A stretch of 64,000 bases of DNA from an uncultured Burkholderiales bacterium (GCA_903861115.1 CAIOTD010000031.1:1-64000); one strand, 5' to 3'. Positions 11,603-23,572 are shown, numbered from the stretch's first letter. Notes: generated from the letters alone by a model not told the origin. Translations and numbers: made by a program.

Positions 11603-13327
11603 ATGAACGAACTGACTTTTGACTACATCATTGTTGGCGCAGGAACGGCTGGCGCCTTGCTGGCCAATCGCCTCAGTGCGAATGCATCAAAAAGAGTGCT
11701 CTTGATTGAAGCGGGGGGGAAGGATGACTACCACTGGATTCATATCCCAGTGGGTTATTTGTACTGCATTGGCAACCCAAGAACCGACTGGCTTTATCAC
11801 ACCCAGGCACAGGCGGGGCTGAATGGGCGTTCACTGCGTTACCCCCGTGGCAAAGTTTTGGGCGGGTGTTCAAGCATCAATGGCATGATTTACATGCGCG
11901 GTCAATCCAGGGACTATGCGCAGTGGGCCAACATCACCCAAGATGAAAGCTGGAATTGGTCTGCCTGTCTTGAAGACTTCAAATTTCATGAAGACCATTA
12001 TTTGGGCGCCAATGCTTTTCATGGCGCCAAACATTCAGATCAGCACCCTCCCACACGCTCAGACGCCCCTTCTGTTTACGAGCAAACACTTTCCTTTAAA
12101 AACGCTGGAGGGGAGTGGCGTGTTGAAAAGCAAAGACTCGACTGGCCCATATTGAACGCTTTTGCCAAGGCTTGTGAGCAGCACGGCATTGCCGCCACAC
12201 AGGACTTCAACGCTGGGAACAACGAGGGTGTCGGTTATTTTGAAGTCAATCAACGCTCCGGTTGGCGTTGGAACACCGCCAAGGCTTTTTTGCGTCCGGC
12301 TTGTTATGGACGAGACAATTTCGAGATGTGGACCCGTGCACATGTGGGACGCGTTGTGCTTGAAGCCTCTGCCGATGGTGGCCAACGATGCTCAGGTGTT
12401 GAAGTGTTCACCGGCCACGAAAAGTTGATCGTGCATGCCAGACACGAAGTCATCCTTTGTGCCGGCAGTATTGGAAGCCCCCATATTTTGCAACTGTCCG
12501 GCATTGGTGACCCCACACACTTAAAAAGCATCGGCATTGCTTTGCAGGTTGATTTGCCAGGCGTGGGTGAAAACTTGCAGGACCATTTGCAAATACGAAC
12601 CATCTTCAAAGTCAGCAACACCCGCACCTTGAATACCCTCTCAAAAAGCTGGTGGGGCAAGGCCAAAATGGGCCTTGAATATGTGTTGAACCAATCGGGC
12701 CCCATGAGCATGGCACCGTCTCAGCTTGGCGTCTTCACCAAAAGTGACGCCACGCTTGAGTGGCCTGATTTGCAATACCATGTCCAGCCATTGAGCTTAG
12801 AGGCCTTTGGTGAACCCTTGCACGCCTTTGATGCCATCACGGCCAGTGTTTGTAACCTGAACCCAAGCTCAAGAGGCCATGTTCGCGCAAGAACCGCCCA
12901 TTTCCAAGATGCGCCCTTGATCAACCCCAACTATCTGAGCACGCGTGAGGACTTGGACAAAGCGGCCAAGTCCATCGCATTAACGCGCAAAATCATGGCG
13001 CAAAAAGCTTTGTCGCCTTTTGCGCCCCAAGAGATCAAGCCAGGCGCTCAATTTCAAAGCGAAGAAGATTTGAGTCGTTTGGCAGGCGACATCGGCACCA
13101 CCATCTTTCACCCTGTTGGAACGGCTCAAATGGGTCGCTTGGGTGCCAAGGGAGCGGTTTTGGACTCGCAGCTGCGCGTCCAAAATGGTCGTGGGGGCCT
13201 CATCGGCGGCCTGCGCGTTGTGGATGCTAGCGCCATGCCCACGATCACAAGTGGCAACACCAATTCACCGACATTGATGATGGCGGAAAAGGCTGCGAGA
13301 TGGATGGCATTGGCCAACGCCCATTGA
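11603..13327 (+). CDS. GMC family oxidoreductase (choline/alcohol dehydrogenase-like flavoprotein)
   Basis: FDYIIVGAGTAGALLANRLS FAD motif; RGKVLGGCSSINGMIYMRGQSRDYAQW; HPVGTAQMG. Confidence 0.92.
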   Translation: MNELTFDYIIVGAGTAGALLANRLSANASKRVLLIEAGGKDDYHWIHIPVGYLYCIGNPRTDWLYHTQAQAGLNGRSLRYPRGKVLGGCSSINGMIYMRGQSRDYAQWANITQDESWNWSACLEDFKFHEDHYLGANAFHGAKHSDQHPPTRSDAPSVYEQTLSFKNAGGEWRVEKQRLDWPILNAFAKACEQHGIAATQDFNAGNNEGVGYFEVNQRSGWRWNTAKAFLRPACYGRDNFEMWTRAHVGRVVLEASADGGQRCSGVEVFTGHEKLIVHARHEVILCAGSIGSPHILQLSGIGDPTHLKSIGIALQVDLPGVGENLQDHLQIRTIFKVSNTRTLNTLSKSWWGKAKMGLEYVLNQSGPMSMAPSQLGVFTKSDATLEWPDLQYHVQPLSLEAFGEPLHAFDAITASVCNLNPSSRGHVRARTAHFQDAPLINPNYLSTREDLDKAAKSIALTRKIMAQKALSPFAPQEIKPGAQFQSEEDLSRLAGDIGTTIFHPVGTAQMGRLGAKGAVLDSQLRVQNGRGGLIGGLRVVDASAMPTITSGNTNSPTLMMAEKAARWMALANAH

Positions 13328-13415
13328 ATGCAAAGCCTGAGCGCGCATTGACTCAAGTCCCATCCATTGAAATTCGCCAGCTTTAATTCGCCCGGCTCCC
13401 TGGGAAAGCCCCTAG

Positions 13416-13443
13416 TTGACGGGCAAGCCCAAGCGGATACATT
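13416..13443 (+). promoter_or_regulatory. Candidate sigma70 promoter (TTGACG-N16-TACATT)
   Basis: -35 TTGACG 13416-13421, -10 TACATT 13438-13443; about 105 nt before an intrinsic terminator. Confidence 0.45.
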
Positions 13444-13524
13444 GGAGTCTTAAGAAGACATGAAAACTGTTGTGAGGTTGAGGAGACATGACGGCTCAAG
13501 CCCCGCTAAAGAGGGCGCGCACTG

Positions 13525-13555
13525 AAAAGCACTGCTAAAGGCAGTGCTTTTTTTT
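13525..13555 (+). terminator. Intrinsic terminator
   Basis: AAAAGCACTGC-TAAAG-GCAGTGCTTTT followed by a T-run. Confidence 0.9.
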
Positions 13556-13583
13556 GCCCCCTTTTTTCAGTCACAATGTAGAG

Positions 13584-14345
13584 ATGGATGTTCTCTTTAT
13601 TTTGAGTTGTGCCGCTTTGGCCGGTTACGTGGATGCGATTGTTGGCGGGGGTGGCTTGGTCCTTGTCCCCGCGCTCTTCACAACGTACCCACTCGCTCCT
13701 GCATCGACCCTTTTGGGCAACAACAAGTCTGTGTCACTTTGGGGCACTCTTTTTGCAAGTTGGAATTACAGTCGCCACATCGACTTGCCTTGGAAGAAAC
13801 TTTTCTTGGCCGCTTGTTGTGCGGCCACTTGCTCCTTGATGGGGGCATGGACCTTGAGCATGATCTCCTCCGACGCATTGAAGAAAGCATTGCCCTTTGT
13901 CTTGAGCAGTGTTTTGATCTATACCTTGGTCAGCAAAAAGCTGGGCAGCACGCACAACCCCAGGTTCCAAGGTCGCGCTGAACTTTTTGCTTTGATGGCT
14001 GTGGCCAGCGTGATTGGTTTTTACGATGGTTTTTTTGGTCCTGGAACGGGCAGTTTTTTTATTTTTATTTTCGTTCGTCTTTTGCGCTATGACTTCCTAC
14101 ATGCCTCGGGCGCGGCAAAAGTACTGAACAGCGCCAGCAATGCTGCAGCATTGAGCTTGTTTGTGTTTCAAGGGAAAATTTGGTGGGCCATCACCATTCC
14201 GATGGCGCTCTTTAATATTTTAGGCAGTTTGATCGGCACCAAAATGGCCGTGAAGCACGGCTCAGCATTTGTGCGATGGGTCTTTATCTTTGTCGTGAGT
14301 TGTTTGATTCTTAAAACAGCACGAGACGCGTATTTGGTGGGTTAA
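13584..14345 (+). CDS. TSUP family (TauE/SafE) membrane transporter
   Basis: VDAIVGGGGLVLVPALF, GFYDGFFGPGTGSFFIFIFV motifs; polytopic membrane protein. Confidence 0.9.
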   Translation: MDVLFILSCAALAGYVDAIVGGGGLVLVPALFTTYPLAPASTLLGNNKSVSLWGTLFASWNYSRHIDLPWKKLFLAACCAATCSLMGAWTLSMISSDALKKALPFVLSSVLIYTLVSKKLGSTHNPRFQGRAELFALMAVASVIGFYDGFFGPGTGSFFIFIFVRLLRYDFLHASGAAKVLNSASNAAALSLFVFQGKIWWAITIPMALFNILGSLIGTKMAVKHGSAFVRWVFIFVVSCLILKTARDAYLVG

Positions 14346-14376
14346 CGCTGAAGGGCGAGCACTGCCCCACAAGGAC

Positions 14377-16380
14377 TTATGGCACAGTGCTGGACGGGTT
14401 TGCGGGCAAGGCCTCTGGCGCCACACTTTTCTCACTGGCATTGAACCACTGCACAGTGGCCACGGGCCTGGGCTTGCCGATCGGCTTGGTGGCTTGACCG
14501 AGTTGCACCGCGGCAATGTCCTCCTCGGCAGGGTATTGCCCGAGCAAAAGAAAATCAAATACACGCCGTGCAATGGGTGCCGCATTTTGCGCACCAAATC
14601 CCGAATTTTCTACCACCATGGCGAGCACAACTTTGGGGTCCTCTGCAGGTGCATACGCCATAAAAAGAGCATGGTCGCGCATTCTCTCATCCAATTTAGA
14701 GGCATTGTATTTTTCGTTCTCCCGAACTGAATACACCTGTGCTGTCCCTGTTTTACCGCCACTTGTATAACCTGCCCCAACGAAGCTTGACGCCGAAGTC
14801 CCCTCCAAATTCACACCGACCAAGGCCTGTCGTATCACCGCTGTGTTTTCTGGCTTTAAGGAAATTTCTGCCATGGCGGTGACCGCGACGGGCTTGCTGA
14901 CTTTGGTCTCTGGGTTGATGATCTCTTTGACCAAATGGGGCCTGGTTTTTTTCCCGTCGTTGAGAAGCGTTGAAGCCGCTTGAACAATTTGCAGCACCGT
15001 GAAACTGTTGTAACCTTGACCAATGCCCAAAGAAATCGTCTCTCCCGAGTACCATCTTTGTTGTTCAGGTTTTTTGTAGGTAGCGCTTTTCCATTGCGTC
15101 GAAGGCAAGATGCCTTTGGACTCGCCAAGCACATCGATGCCGGTGTATTGACCAAAGCCCAGCGGCTTCATTTGCTCATAAATCGTGTCCACCCCCAAAT
15201 CATGGGCCAACATGTAATAGTACGTGTCGCAGGACTCAACGATGGATCGGTACATGTCCACCGTTCCGTGCCCACCTTCTTTGTCGTCTCTGAAACGGTG
15301 GTTACCAAACATATAAAAGCCTGGGTCAAACACCGTCTGTGTTGGTGTTCTTTTGCCCACCTCCAACGCCGCCAAGGCCATGAACGGCTTGTAAACGGAG
15401 CCCGGCGGATAAGTCCCCCGCAGGGCACGGTTGAGCAACGGTTTGTCAATGGACTCGTTCAGGGCCTGCCAATTTTCACTGTCAATGCCCTCAACAAACA
15501 AGTTGGGATCAAACGTGGGTTTGCTGACAAAGGCCAGGATTTCTCCGGTTTTTGGATCCATCGCGACCAAAGCACCCCGCCGATTTCCATACAAATCCTC
15601 AATGAGTTTTTGTAACTTAATATCCACAGAGAGTTTGACGGTGTTGCCAGCAGTCGAGGGAATGCTCGACAGCCGTCTCACAGCCCGTCCCCCAGCAGAG
15701 GTCTCCATTTCATGAAAACCGGTCACGCCGTGAAGCTCTCTTTCATAGCTTTGCTCGACGCCGAGTTTGCCGATGTAGTCCGTGCCCCTGTAGTTGGCCT
15801 CGTCCTCTGTTTCCTCTATTTTTTCTTTCTCCGACTGATTGATCCGCCCAATGTATCCAATGAGATGACTGGCCAAAGTCTGGTAGGGGTAGTTTCTAAA
15901 AAGTCGGGCCTTGATCTCAACGCCTGGAAACCGAAAGCGCTGCGCTGCAAAGCGAGCCACCTCTTGATCGGTCAAGCGCGTTCGAATCGGAACGGACTCG
16001 AAACTCTTGGACTCGTCAGAGAGCTTTTTAAAGCGCCGCCTGTCCCTGGGGTAGATGTTGATCACTTTTGACAAGTCCTCAATCACCGCGTCCAGGCTCG
16101 CGTTCAATTTGGCCGGCGTGATCTCCAAGGTATAGGCGGAATAATTGGTTGCAACGATCACACCGTTGCGGTCCATGATCACGCCGCGCGTGGGCACCAC
16201 GGGCGCGATGACTTTGCGGTTGCTCTCTGCTTGTTCAAACAAGTCTTGATAGCGCCAAACTTGCAAATACAAAAGCCTCAGGCCCAAAAGTGAAAAGGCC
16301 GCAAATACAAAGACCGTCGCCGCAAGGATGCGCCCCCTAAATCGCCTCAAGTCTTGTTCAATATTGCCACCCAAACTCAT
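14377..16380 (-). CDS. mrdA: Penicillin-binding protein 2 (peptidoglycan transpeptidase)
   Basis: YPPGSVYKPFMALAAL (SxxK), SGGKTGTAQVY (KTG), N-terminal TM; mre cluster. Confidence 0.96.
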   Translation of the reverse strand: MSLGGNIEQDLRRFRGRILAATVFVFAAFSLLGLRLLYLQVWRYQDLFEQAESNRKVIAPVVPTRGVIMDRNGVIVATNYSAYTLEITPAKLNASLDAVIEDLSKVINIYPRDRRRFKKLSDESKSFESVPIRTRLTDQEVARFAAQRFRFPGVEIKARLFRNYPYQTLASHLIGYIGRINQSEKEKIEETEDEANYRGTDYIGKLGVEQSYERELHGVTGFHEMETSAGGRAVRRLSSIPSTAGNTVKLSVDIKLQKLIEDLYGNRRGALVAMDPKTGEILAFVSKPTFDPNLFVEGIDSENWQALNESIDKPLLNRALRGTYPPGSVYKPFMALAALEVGKRTPTQTVFDPGFYMFGNHRFRDDKEGGHGTVDMYRSIVESCDTYYYMLAHDLGVDTIYEQMKPLGFGQYTGIDVLGESKGILPSTQWKSATYKKPEQQRWYSGETISLGIGQGYNSFTVLQIVQAASTLLNDGKKTRPHLVKEIINPETKVSKPVAVTAMAEISLKPENTAVIRQALVGVNLEGTSASSFVGAGYTSGGKTGTAQVYSVRENEKYNASKLDERMRDHALFMAYAPAEDPKVVLAMVVENSGFGAQNAAPIARRVFDFLLLGQYPAEEDIAAVQLGQATKPIGKPRPVATVQWFNASEKSVAPEALPANPSSTVP

Positions 16381-16907
16381 AGGGGTCGATTCTCATCTGG
16401 ATCAGGTGCGCGACGTTGAGGCGCCAACAAAATGATGCTCACGACGGGCCACAACAGGGCCTCGATCATGGGCGCAAAAAGCATCGGCCACCCCATCAAA
16501 CTGCCCGACAAAGACATGCGCAGCACCATGGAAATGGCATGAGAAATGGCAAAGAGTGGCAAAACCTGCAAAGCCTGTGAGGGAACCGAAAACCAAAGCA
16601 ATCGCCGGTGGATCAACGTCGCTAAAAAGCCTTGCACGGTATACGCCAATGCGTGTTGTCCTAAAAAGGAGACTTGGTGCACATCACACGCAAGCCCCAG
16701 CACAAAAGCCCAGCCGATCCCAACTCGTTGGGGTTGATGGACAGACCAAAAGAGCAACACCAGCGCTAAAAAATCGGGCATCCATGCCGCATTGCCCAAC
16801 AATCCGACGTTCTCAATCATGTTCAGCAGCAAGGCCGTGAACAAGCTCACCACGATGAAAAAAGGCTTGGCTGGCAACAAAAGTTGCTGGCCACGAGGCA
16901 TGATCAT
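16377..16907 (-). CDS. mreD: Rod shape-determining protein MreD
   Basis: Hydrophobic 176 aa protein between mreC and mrdA, overlapping both. Confidence 0.9.
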   Translation of the reverse strand: MIMPRGQQLLLPAKPFFIVVSLFTALLLNMIENVGLLGNAAWMPDFLALVLLFWSVHQPQRVGIGWAFVLGLACDVHQVSFLGQHALAYTVQGFLATLIHRRLLWFSVPSQALQVLPLFAISHAISMVLRMSLSGSLMGWPMLFAPMIEALLWPVVSIILLAPQRRAPDPDENRPL

Positions 16908-17821
16908 GATCGACCCCCATTTTTGGATGTTGTTTTGACGACCTCAGGCTCTGGCCTGGGCGGCAACTCCAATCCCACGGGGTCGAGCACCATCAAATGC
17001 CTGACGCCTTGGGCACGTCCCAAGGGCTCACAAAGAATGCGGGCAAACATGGAGTCTGCGCTTTTCTCAATTTTGATCACTTTGGCCACGGGCACGCCTG
17101 CCGGATACACGCCATCAACCCCACTGGTGCTCAAGATGTCGTTTTCCTGGATATCGGCATTGGCTGCCATGTACCTGAGCTCCAGCAAAGGCGCTCCTGC
17201 GGACTCACCAAAGGCAACACCTCGGGCACCTGTTCGGTTGTTGAGAACGGGTATGGAGTGATTTTTATCAATGATCAAGGTGGCTTCACTGATCAATGGG
17301 TACACCCGTGTGACTTGGCCAACGATGCCGGCTTCATCCATGACGGGAGAGCTGACCTTGATGCCACCAATGGAGCCCTTGTCAAGAATGACCTTTCGTG
17401 TGAAAGGGTCGGCCGCGTCGTAAATCACCTGGGCCACTTGGCCCTGGGTTTGAACGCGCTCTTTCAGATCCAATAGCGCTCGCAATTGTTTGTTCTCAAG
17501 CAACAATTGATCAACTTGCGACGCATGAAGAGATTGAGCCAAGAGTTGCTTCTTGGCCCATATCGCCTCTTCCTGTGCTTCGCCCTTGTCTTGAAAGAAC
17601 ACCTCCACGCGAGCCGAGAGTTGTCCTGGTTGTTGCGCCATCCACTGAATGGGCGCCAAGGCCAATGAAAACATAGAACGAAGGGGCTGGGTGAGCTGCC
17701 ATCTCACATCACAAAACATCATCAATATTGACAGGCACGCAAAGAAGATCAACTTATGTAGAGGGGTCGCACCTTGTTTAAAAAACGGTGGAGGAGTTCT
17801 ATCTAACGTACCGAGTGGCAT
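16904..17821 (-). CDS. mreC: Rod shape-determining protein MreC
   Basis: N-terminal TM + coiled coil + IGGIKVSSPVMDEAGIVGQVTRVYPLISEATLIIDKNHSIPVLNNRTGARGVAFG. Confidence 0.95.
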   Translation of the reverse strand: MPLGTLDRTPPPFFKQGATPLHKLIFFACLSILMMFCDVRWQLTQPLRSMFSLALAPIQWMAQQPGQLSARVEVFFQDKGEAQEEAIWAKKQLLAQSLHASQVDQLLLENKQLRALLDLKERVQTQGQVAQVIYDAADPFTRKVILDKGSIGGIKVSSPVMDEAGIVGQVTRVYPLISEATLIIDKNHSIPVLNNRTGARGVAFGESAGAPLLELRYMAANADIQENDILSTSGVDGVYPAGVPVAKVIKIEKSADSMFARILCEPLGRAQGVRHLMVLDPVGLELPPRPEPEVVKTTSKNGGRS

Positions 17822-17901
17822 GGTGGTTCAGATCAACGCAATGAAGGGTCGTGAATGAATGAGCGCATACAAAAAATCTGGTCTCAATCGCAAAAAAGGC
17901 A

Positions 17902-17918
17902 TATGCACTCAGTGCATA
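17902..17918. repeat. Perfect inverted repeat TATGCACT-C-AGTGCATA between mreB and mreC
   Basis: 8-bp arms, 1-nt spacer, read directly in sequence. Confidence 0.9.
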
Positions 17919-18004
17919 CACCCATTGGTTTAAATGCTCAATTGTAAATGTACATGCTCAGCTTGATCGCAAGTCGAGCAGCACATGGGCCCCTTCAACG
18001 GGTT

Positions 18005-19060
<1,056 letters not shown>

Positions 19061-19265
19061 TCACGAATGCCAGCTTTTGGGGATTTTTACCAGCATTCAA
19101 ATTTATCGTTTGTAAAAAAAATCGAGTTTTAGATAAAAAAACCCGTCTTTTTTAACTGAAATTTGATATCTCAAAATTTCTTGAGCATAGGGGCGTGATA
19201 ATACACGAACGCTAGAGCCAGAACGAATTTCAGGTGTTTTAATTTTTCTTTTTGAAGTGTTTTTT

Positions 19266-19568
19266 ATGCCTTTGACCTCCCAAGAGATCCAAAAAATCGC
19301 ATCCCTTGCAAAACTGGACCTCAACCCCAGTCAAGAAGAGCGCATGCTCGGACAAATTAATGCGTTTTTTGAGATTGTTGAACAAATCAAGTCCGTCGAC
19401 ACCTCCTCAGTTGCCCCCTTGTCACACCCTTTGGCGACCATCCAAGAGGTGTCCTTGAGGTTGCGTGAAGATCGCGTGAGCGAATCCAACCAGCGAGAAT
19501 TGAACCAAAAAAGCGCGCCAGAGGTTCAAAAAGGCCTGTTTTTAGTCCCCAAAGTGATCGAGTCCTGA
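19266..19568 (+). CDS. gatC: Asp-tRNA(Asn)/Glu-tRNA(Gln) amidotransferase subunit C
   Basis: [19 protein letters not shown]; located before gatA. Confidence 0.95.
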   Translation: MPLTSQEIQKIASLAKLDLNPSQEERMLGQINAFFEIVEQIKSVDTSSVAPLSHPLATIQEVSLRLREDRVSESNQRELNQKSAPEVQKGLFLVPKVIES

Positions 19569-19569
19569 T

Positions 19570-21096
19570 ATGTCTGAACTTCATGAGTTAAGCCTTAAAG
19601 CATTGGCCAAGGCCCTTCAAAGCAAAGCGGTGAGCGCTCGCGAGACGAGCGAGCATTTTTTAAAGCGTGCCAAAGCTCACACCACGCTCAAGCCCGCGGC
19701 CAACCCCTTTCAAGCACCACAACACTTGGGCGACCCAAGTCACTCCAGCGGCGCATTCGTGAGCTTTAACGAAGCTTTCACCCTTGAATTGGCTGACCAA
19801 AGCGATCTGCGCATTGCCCAAGGGACGGCACGCCGACTTGAAGGCGTGCCCATCGCACACAAAGATATCTTTGTGACCCAACATTTCCCAACAACCGCTG
19901 GCTCCAAGATGCTGGACGGGTATTGCTCACCTTTTGACGCAACGGTTGTCACACAGCTGCAAGACGAAGGCATGGTGAACTTGGGCAAACTCAATTGCGA
20001 CGAGTTTGCCATGGGTTCTGCCAATGAAAACTCTGCTTGGGGACCGGTTAAAAACCCTTGGGACAACACTCGCGTTGCAGGCGGCTCCTCGGGTGGAAGT
20101 GCAGCCGCTGTGGCCTTGGGCTTGTGCCCGGCGGCCACGGGCACAGACACCGGAGGCTCCATCCGTCAACCCGCCTCCTTTTGTGGCATCACAGGCATCA
20201 AGCCCACTTATGGGCGGGCCTCTAGGTACGGCATGATCGCCTACGCATCCAGTTTGGATCAAGCCGGACCCATGGCCAAGACGGCTGAGGATTGCGCCTT
20301 GCTGCTGAGCGCCATGTGCGGTGGCGACCCTGATCGAGACAGCACCTCTTTGGATTTGCCCAAAGAGGACTTTTCGCGCGACCTTCACGAGCCCATCAAA
20401 GGACTTCGCATTGGTATTCCAAAGGAGTTTTTCTCTGACGGACTTCACGCCGAGGTGCGTCAATCCATCGAATTGGCGCTCAAGGAGCTTGAAGCGTTGG
20501 GCGCGAAATTGGTCCCCATTGAGTTGCCCAAAACAGAGCTCTCCATTCCGGTCTACTACATCTTGGCACCCGCTGAAGCGTCCAGCAACCTCAGTCGATT
20601 CGACGGGGTGAAGTTTGGCTATAGGACCAAAGAGTACAAAGACCTCGATGAGCTTTATCGCAAAACACGAACCGAAGGCTTTGGCGAAGAGGTTAAAAAA
20701 CGCATCATGATTGGCACGTACGTCTTGTCCCACGGCTACTACGATGCTTATTATTTGCAAGCTCAAAAAATTAGACGCATGATTTCCAATGATTTTCAAG
20801 AGGCCTTCAAGAACTGCGACTTGATTGCCGGACCCGTCACCCCACAAGTGGCCTGGAAAATTGGCGAGCAAAATACCGATCCCTTGGCCAATTATCTGGC
20901 CGACATCTTCACCTTGCCGGCCTCCTTGGCTGGATTGCCTGCCATGAGCATGCCCTGTGGACTGGGTGCATCCAACATGCCTGTGGGCCTTCAACTGATT
21001 GGGAACTACTTGGGAGAGAGTCGTCTCTTGAATGTGGCCCATCAATTCCAAATGGCCACCGATTGGCACCAAAAAGTTCCAGGAGCGTCCAAATGA
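19570..21096 (+). CDS. gatA: Asp-tRNA(Asn)/Glu-tRNA(Gln) amidotransferase subunit A
   Basis: Amidase signature [37 protein letters not shown]. Confidence 0.98.
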   Translation: MSELHELSLKALAKALQSKAVSARETSEHFLKRAKAHTTLKPAANPFQAPQHLGDPSHSSGAFVSFNEAFTLELADQSDLRIAQGTARRLEGVPIAHKDIFVTQHFPTTAGSKMLDGYCSPFDATVVTQLQDEGMVNLGKLNCDEFAMGSANENSAWGPVKNPWDNTRVAGGSSGGSAAAVALGLCPAATGTDTGGSIRQPASFCGITGIKPTYGRASRYGMIAYASSLDQAGPMAKTAEDCALLLSAMCGGDPDRDSTSLDLPKEDFSRDLHEPIKGLRIGIPKEFFSDGLHAEVRQSIELALKELEALGAKLVPIELPKTELSIPVYYILAPAEASSNLSRFDGVKFGYRTKEYKDLDELYRKTRTEGFGEEVKKRIMIGTYVLSHGYYDAYYLQAQKIRRMISNDFQEAFKNCDLIAGPVTPQVAWKIGEQNTDPLANYLADIFTLPASLAGLPAMSMPCGLGASNMPVGLQLIGNYLGESRLLNVAHQFQMATDWHQKVPGASK

Positions 21097-22562
21097 GCGC
21101 CAACTTGATTCATGGTTACGAAGTGGTCATCGGTTTTGAGACGCACACTCAACTCACCACACGCAGCAAAATATTTTCTCGCGCTGCAACCGCTTTTGGC
21201 GCAGAGCCCAACACGCAAGCGTGCGCGGTGGACTTGGCCTTGCCCGGCACCTTGCCTGTGATGAACCGTCAAGCCGTTGAACGCGCCATTCAATTTGGAT
21301 TGGCCGTTGGAGGACATGTGTCGCCGCTCAGCATTTTCGCCAGAAAAAATTATTTCTACCCCGATCTGCCCAAGGGCTATCAAATCAGCCAATTTGAAAT
21401 TCCAGTCGTTCAAGGCGGCGAGGTTGAGTTTTTTTTAGGGCAAGAAAAAAAGACGGTCCGCTTGGTCCGGGCCCACTTGGAGGAAGATGCGGGCAAGTCT
21501 TTGCATGAGGACTTTGTGGACCAGTCTGGCATTGACCTCAACCGCGCGGGGACGCCCTTGCTTGAAATCGTCACAGAGCCTGATATGCGCTCGAGTGCAG
21601 AGGCGGTGGCCTATGCCAAAGAGCTGCATAAAATTGTCACATGGATTGGCATCTGTGATGGCAATATGCAAGAGGGCAGTTTCCGCTGCGACGCAAACGT
21701 CTCCATCAGGCGCCCTGGTGAGGCCTTGGGGACGAGGCGAGAGATCAAGAATTTAAACAGCTTTAAATTCATGCAGCAAGCCATTGATTTTGAAATTTTG
21801 TGGCAAATCGAGCAACTTGAAGAAGGCCACAAAATCATTCAGTCCACCGTTTTGTTCAACCCCGACACGGGAGAAACCAAAGCGATGCGGACCAAGGAAG
21901 ATTCGGCCGACTACCGGTATTTTCCTGACCCCGATCTGCCCCCCCTGGTGGTAGCGTCCGCTTGGGTGGACGACGTGCGCGCGCACATGGCAGAGTTGCC
22001 AAGAGCCATGGCGGCTCGTTTTGTCAAAGACTATGGCATTCCTGAATACGACGCCATCACGCTCACGCAAACACAAGCCATGGCGCATTACTTTGAATCG
22101 GTGGCCAAAGCCAGTTCGCAACCGAAGATGGCCAGCAATTGGATCATGGGCGAGCTCTCCAGAAAACTCAATGCCGCACACCTGGGTTTTGAGGCCTGTC
22201 CGTTGAGTGCTTTGACCTTGGCCGCCATGTTGAGTCGTATCGCCGACGCCACCCTCTCCAACAATGCCGCCAAAGTGGTCTTGGAAGCGGTCTGGGACTT
22301 GTCACCCGACGGACTCGAACCCTTGGCATGGATCGACCGCGTGATTGATCAAAAGGGCCTCAAACAAATCAATGACACCAAAGCGCTTGAAGTCATCATT
22401 GATGGCGTTTTATCAGCCAACGCTGACCAGGTCGAACAAATCAAGGCGGGCAAAGACAAAGCGTTCAATGCGCTGATCGGTCAGGTCATGAAAGCCAGTC
22501 AAGGCAAAGCCAACCCCAAAGATGTGAATGATCTTTTGCGCGCAAAAATTGCAGCACTCTAA
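21093..22562 (+). CDS. gatB: Asp-tRNA(Asn)/Glu-tRNA(Gln) amidotransferase subunit B
   Basis: [37 protein letters not shown]; 4-nt overlap with gatA. Confidence 0.98.
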   Translation: MSANLIHGYEVVIGFETHTQLTTRSKIFSRAATAFGAEPNTQACAVDLALPGTLPVMNRQAVERAIQFGLAVGGHVSPLSIFARKNYFYPDLPKGYQISQFEIPVVQGGEVEFFLGQEKKTVRLVRAHLEEDAGKSLHEDFVDQSGIDLNRAGTPLLEIVTEPDMRSSAEAVAYAKELHKIVTWIGICDGNMQEGSFRCDANVSIRRPGEALGTRREIKNLNSFKFMQQAIDFEILWQIEQLEEGHKIIQSTVLFNPDTGETKAMRTKEDSADYRYFPDPDLPPLVVASAWVDDVRAHMAELPRAMAARFVKDYGIPEYDAITLTQTQAMAHYFESVAKASSQPKMASNWIMGELSRKLNAAHLGFEACPLSALTLAAMLSRIADATLSNNAAKVVLEAVWDLSPDGLEPLAWIDRVIDQKGLKQINDTKALEVIIDGVLSANADQVEQIKAGKDKAFNALIGQVMKASQGKANPKDVNDLLRAKIAAL

Positions 22563-22635
22563 GCCCACAAGGTGCGACGGGCGAATAAAGACCAAGAAGC
22601 GGCCGCGCTTTTGAACACGTCGGCTGGCGGCTCTT

Positions 22636-23337
22636 TTATACCGCCCTCACACCATACTTGGCTCGGTAGGCCTGGACGTGGCTTAAATGCGTCTTCAGAC
22701 TGGGGTCCAAGCTGTGCGCCAAATAATTAAGCAAATCGTCAAGACTGGCGACGGCGCAAACTTTTAAGCCCAACTGCTCCCTGACATATTGAACGGCGCT
22801 GTAGGGGACGTCTTGCACGCCCGCGTTGTTTTTCTCGGTCGCCATTTCTTGTCTGTCCAGTGCAATCACCACCGCTTGTGGGGTCGCGCCATGTTGACGA
22901 ATCAGCTCAATGGACTCTCTCACAGCCGTGCCTGCGCTCATCACATCGTCCACAATCAGAACGCGGCCCTTGAGGGCTGCTCCGACCAACGACCCCCCTT
23001 CACCATGGTCCTTGACCTCTTTGCGGTTATAGGCAAAAGGGACATTTTTACCCCGCCTGGCCAACTCCATGGCCAACGTTGCCCCCAAAGGAATGCCTTT
23101 ATAGGCTGGGCCAAAAATCATGTCAAACTCGATCCCGCTGTCAAGCAAGCTTTGGGCATAAAAGCTCGCCAGCCTTGCGATTTTCAGACCATCATCAAAC
23201 AAACCCGCATTGAAAAAATAAGGGGACAGTCGACCCGCTTTGGTCGTGTATTGCCCAAATTTTAAGACGCCGCTGTCAATGGCAAACGCCACAAAGTCAT
23301 GCGACAACCCTTGCTCAGCACCGATGAACTCACTCAT
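22636..23337 (-). CDS. pyrE: Orotate phosphoribosyltransferase
   Basis: RVLIVDDVMSAGTAVRES PRPP-binding motif; FGPAYKGIPLG. Confidence 0.96.
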   Translation of the reverse strand: MSEFIGAEQGLSHDFVAFAIDSGVLKFGQYTTKAGRLSPYFFNAGLFDDGLKIARLASFYAQSLLDSGIEFDMIFGPAYKGIPLGATLAMELARRGKNVPFAYNRKEVKDHGEGGSLVGAALKGRVLIVDDVMSAGTAVRESIELIRQHGATPQAVVIALDRQEMATEKNNAGVQDVPYSAVQYVREQLGLKVCAVASLDDLLNYLAHSLDPSLKTHLSHVQAYRAKYGVRAV

Positions 23338-23572
23338 GTATAAATCTCAATCAAGGTAAGGTAATGATCCACCCACGGATGAATCGCTCTTTGACGCCAA
23401 CCATTCTAATTGCTCATTGAGCAAACTGGTTTTTTGGCTTTTTAGACGATGGCGCCCATGTGCTGCGTTGAGCGATGGATTAAACTATTCATCTCACTGC
23501 CGCCACGCCGTGTGGCGTCAACGCCAAAGTTCTTCCCTCTTGCCCAATTCACTCTAAAGGACGCTGACCGCC

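Noticed and set aside
19927-21072. 381-aa minus-strand ORF opposite gatA
   Set aside because: Lies antisense to the well-supported gatA and has no recognisable motif; typical shadow ORF.
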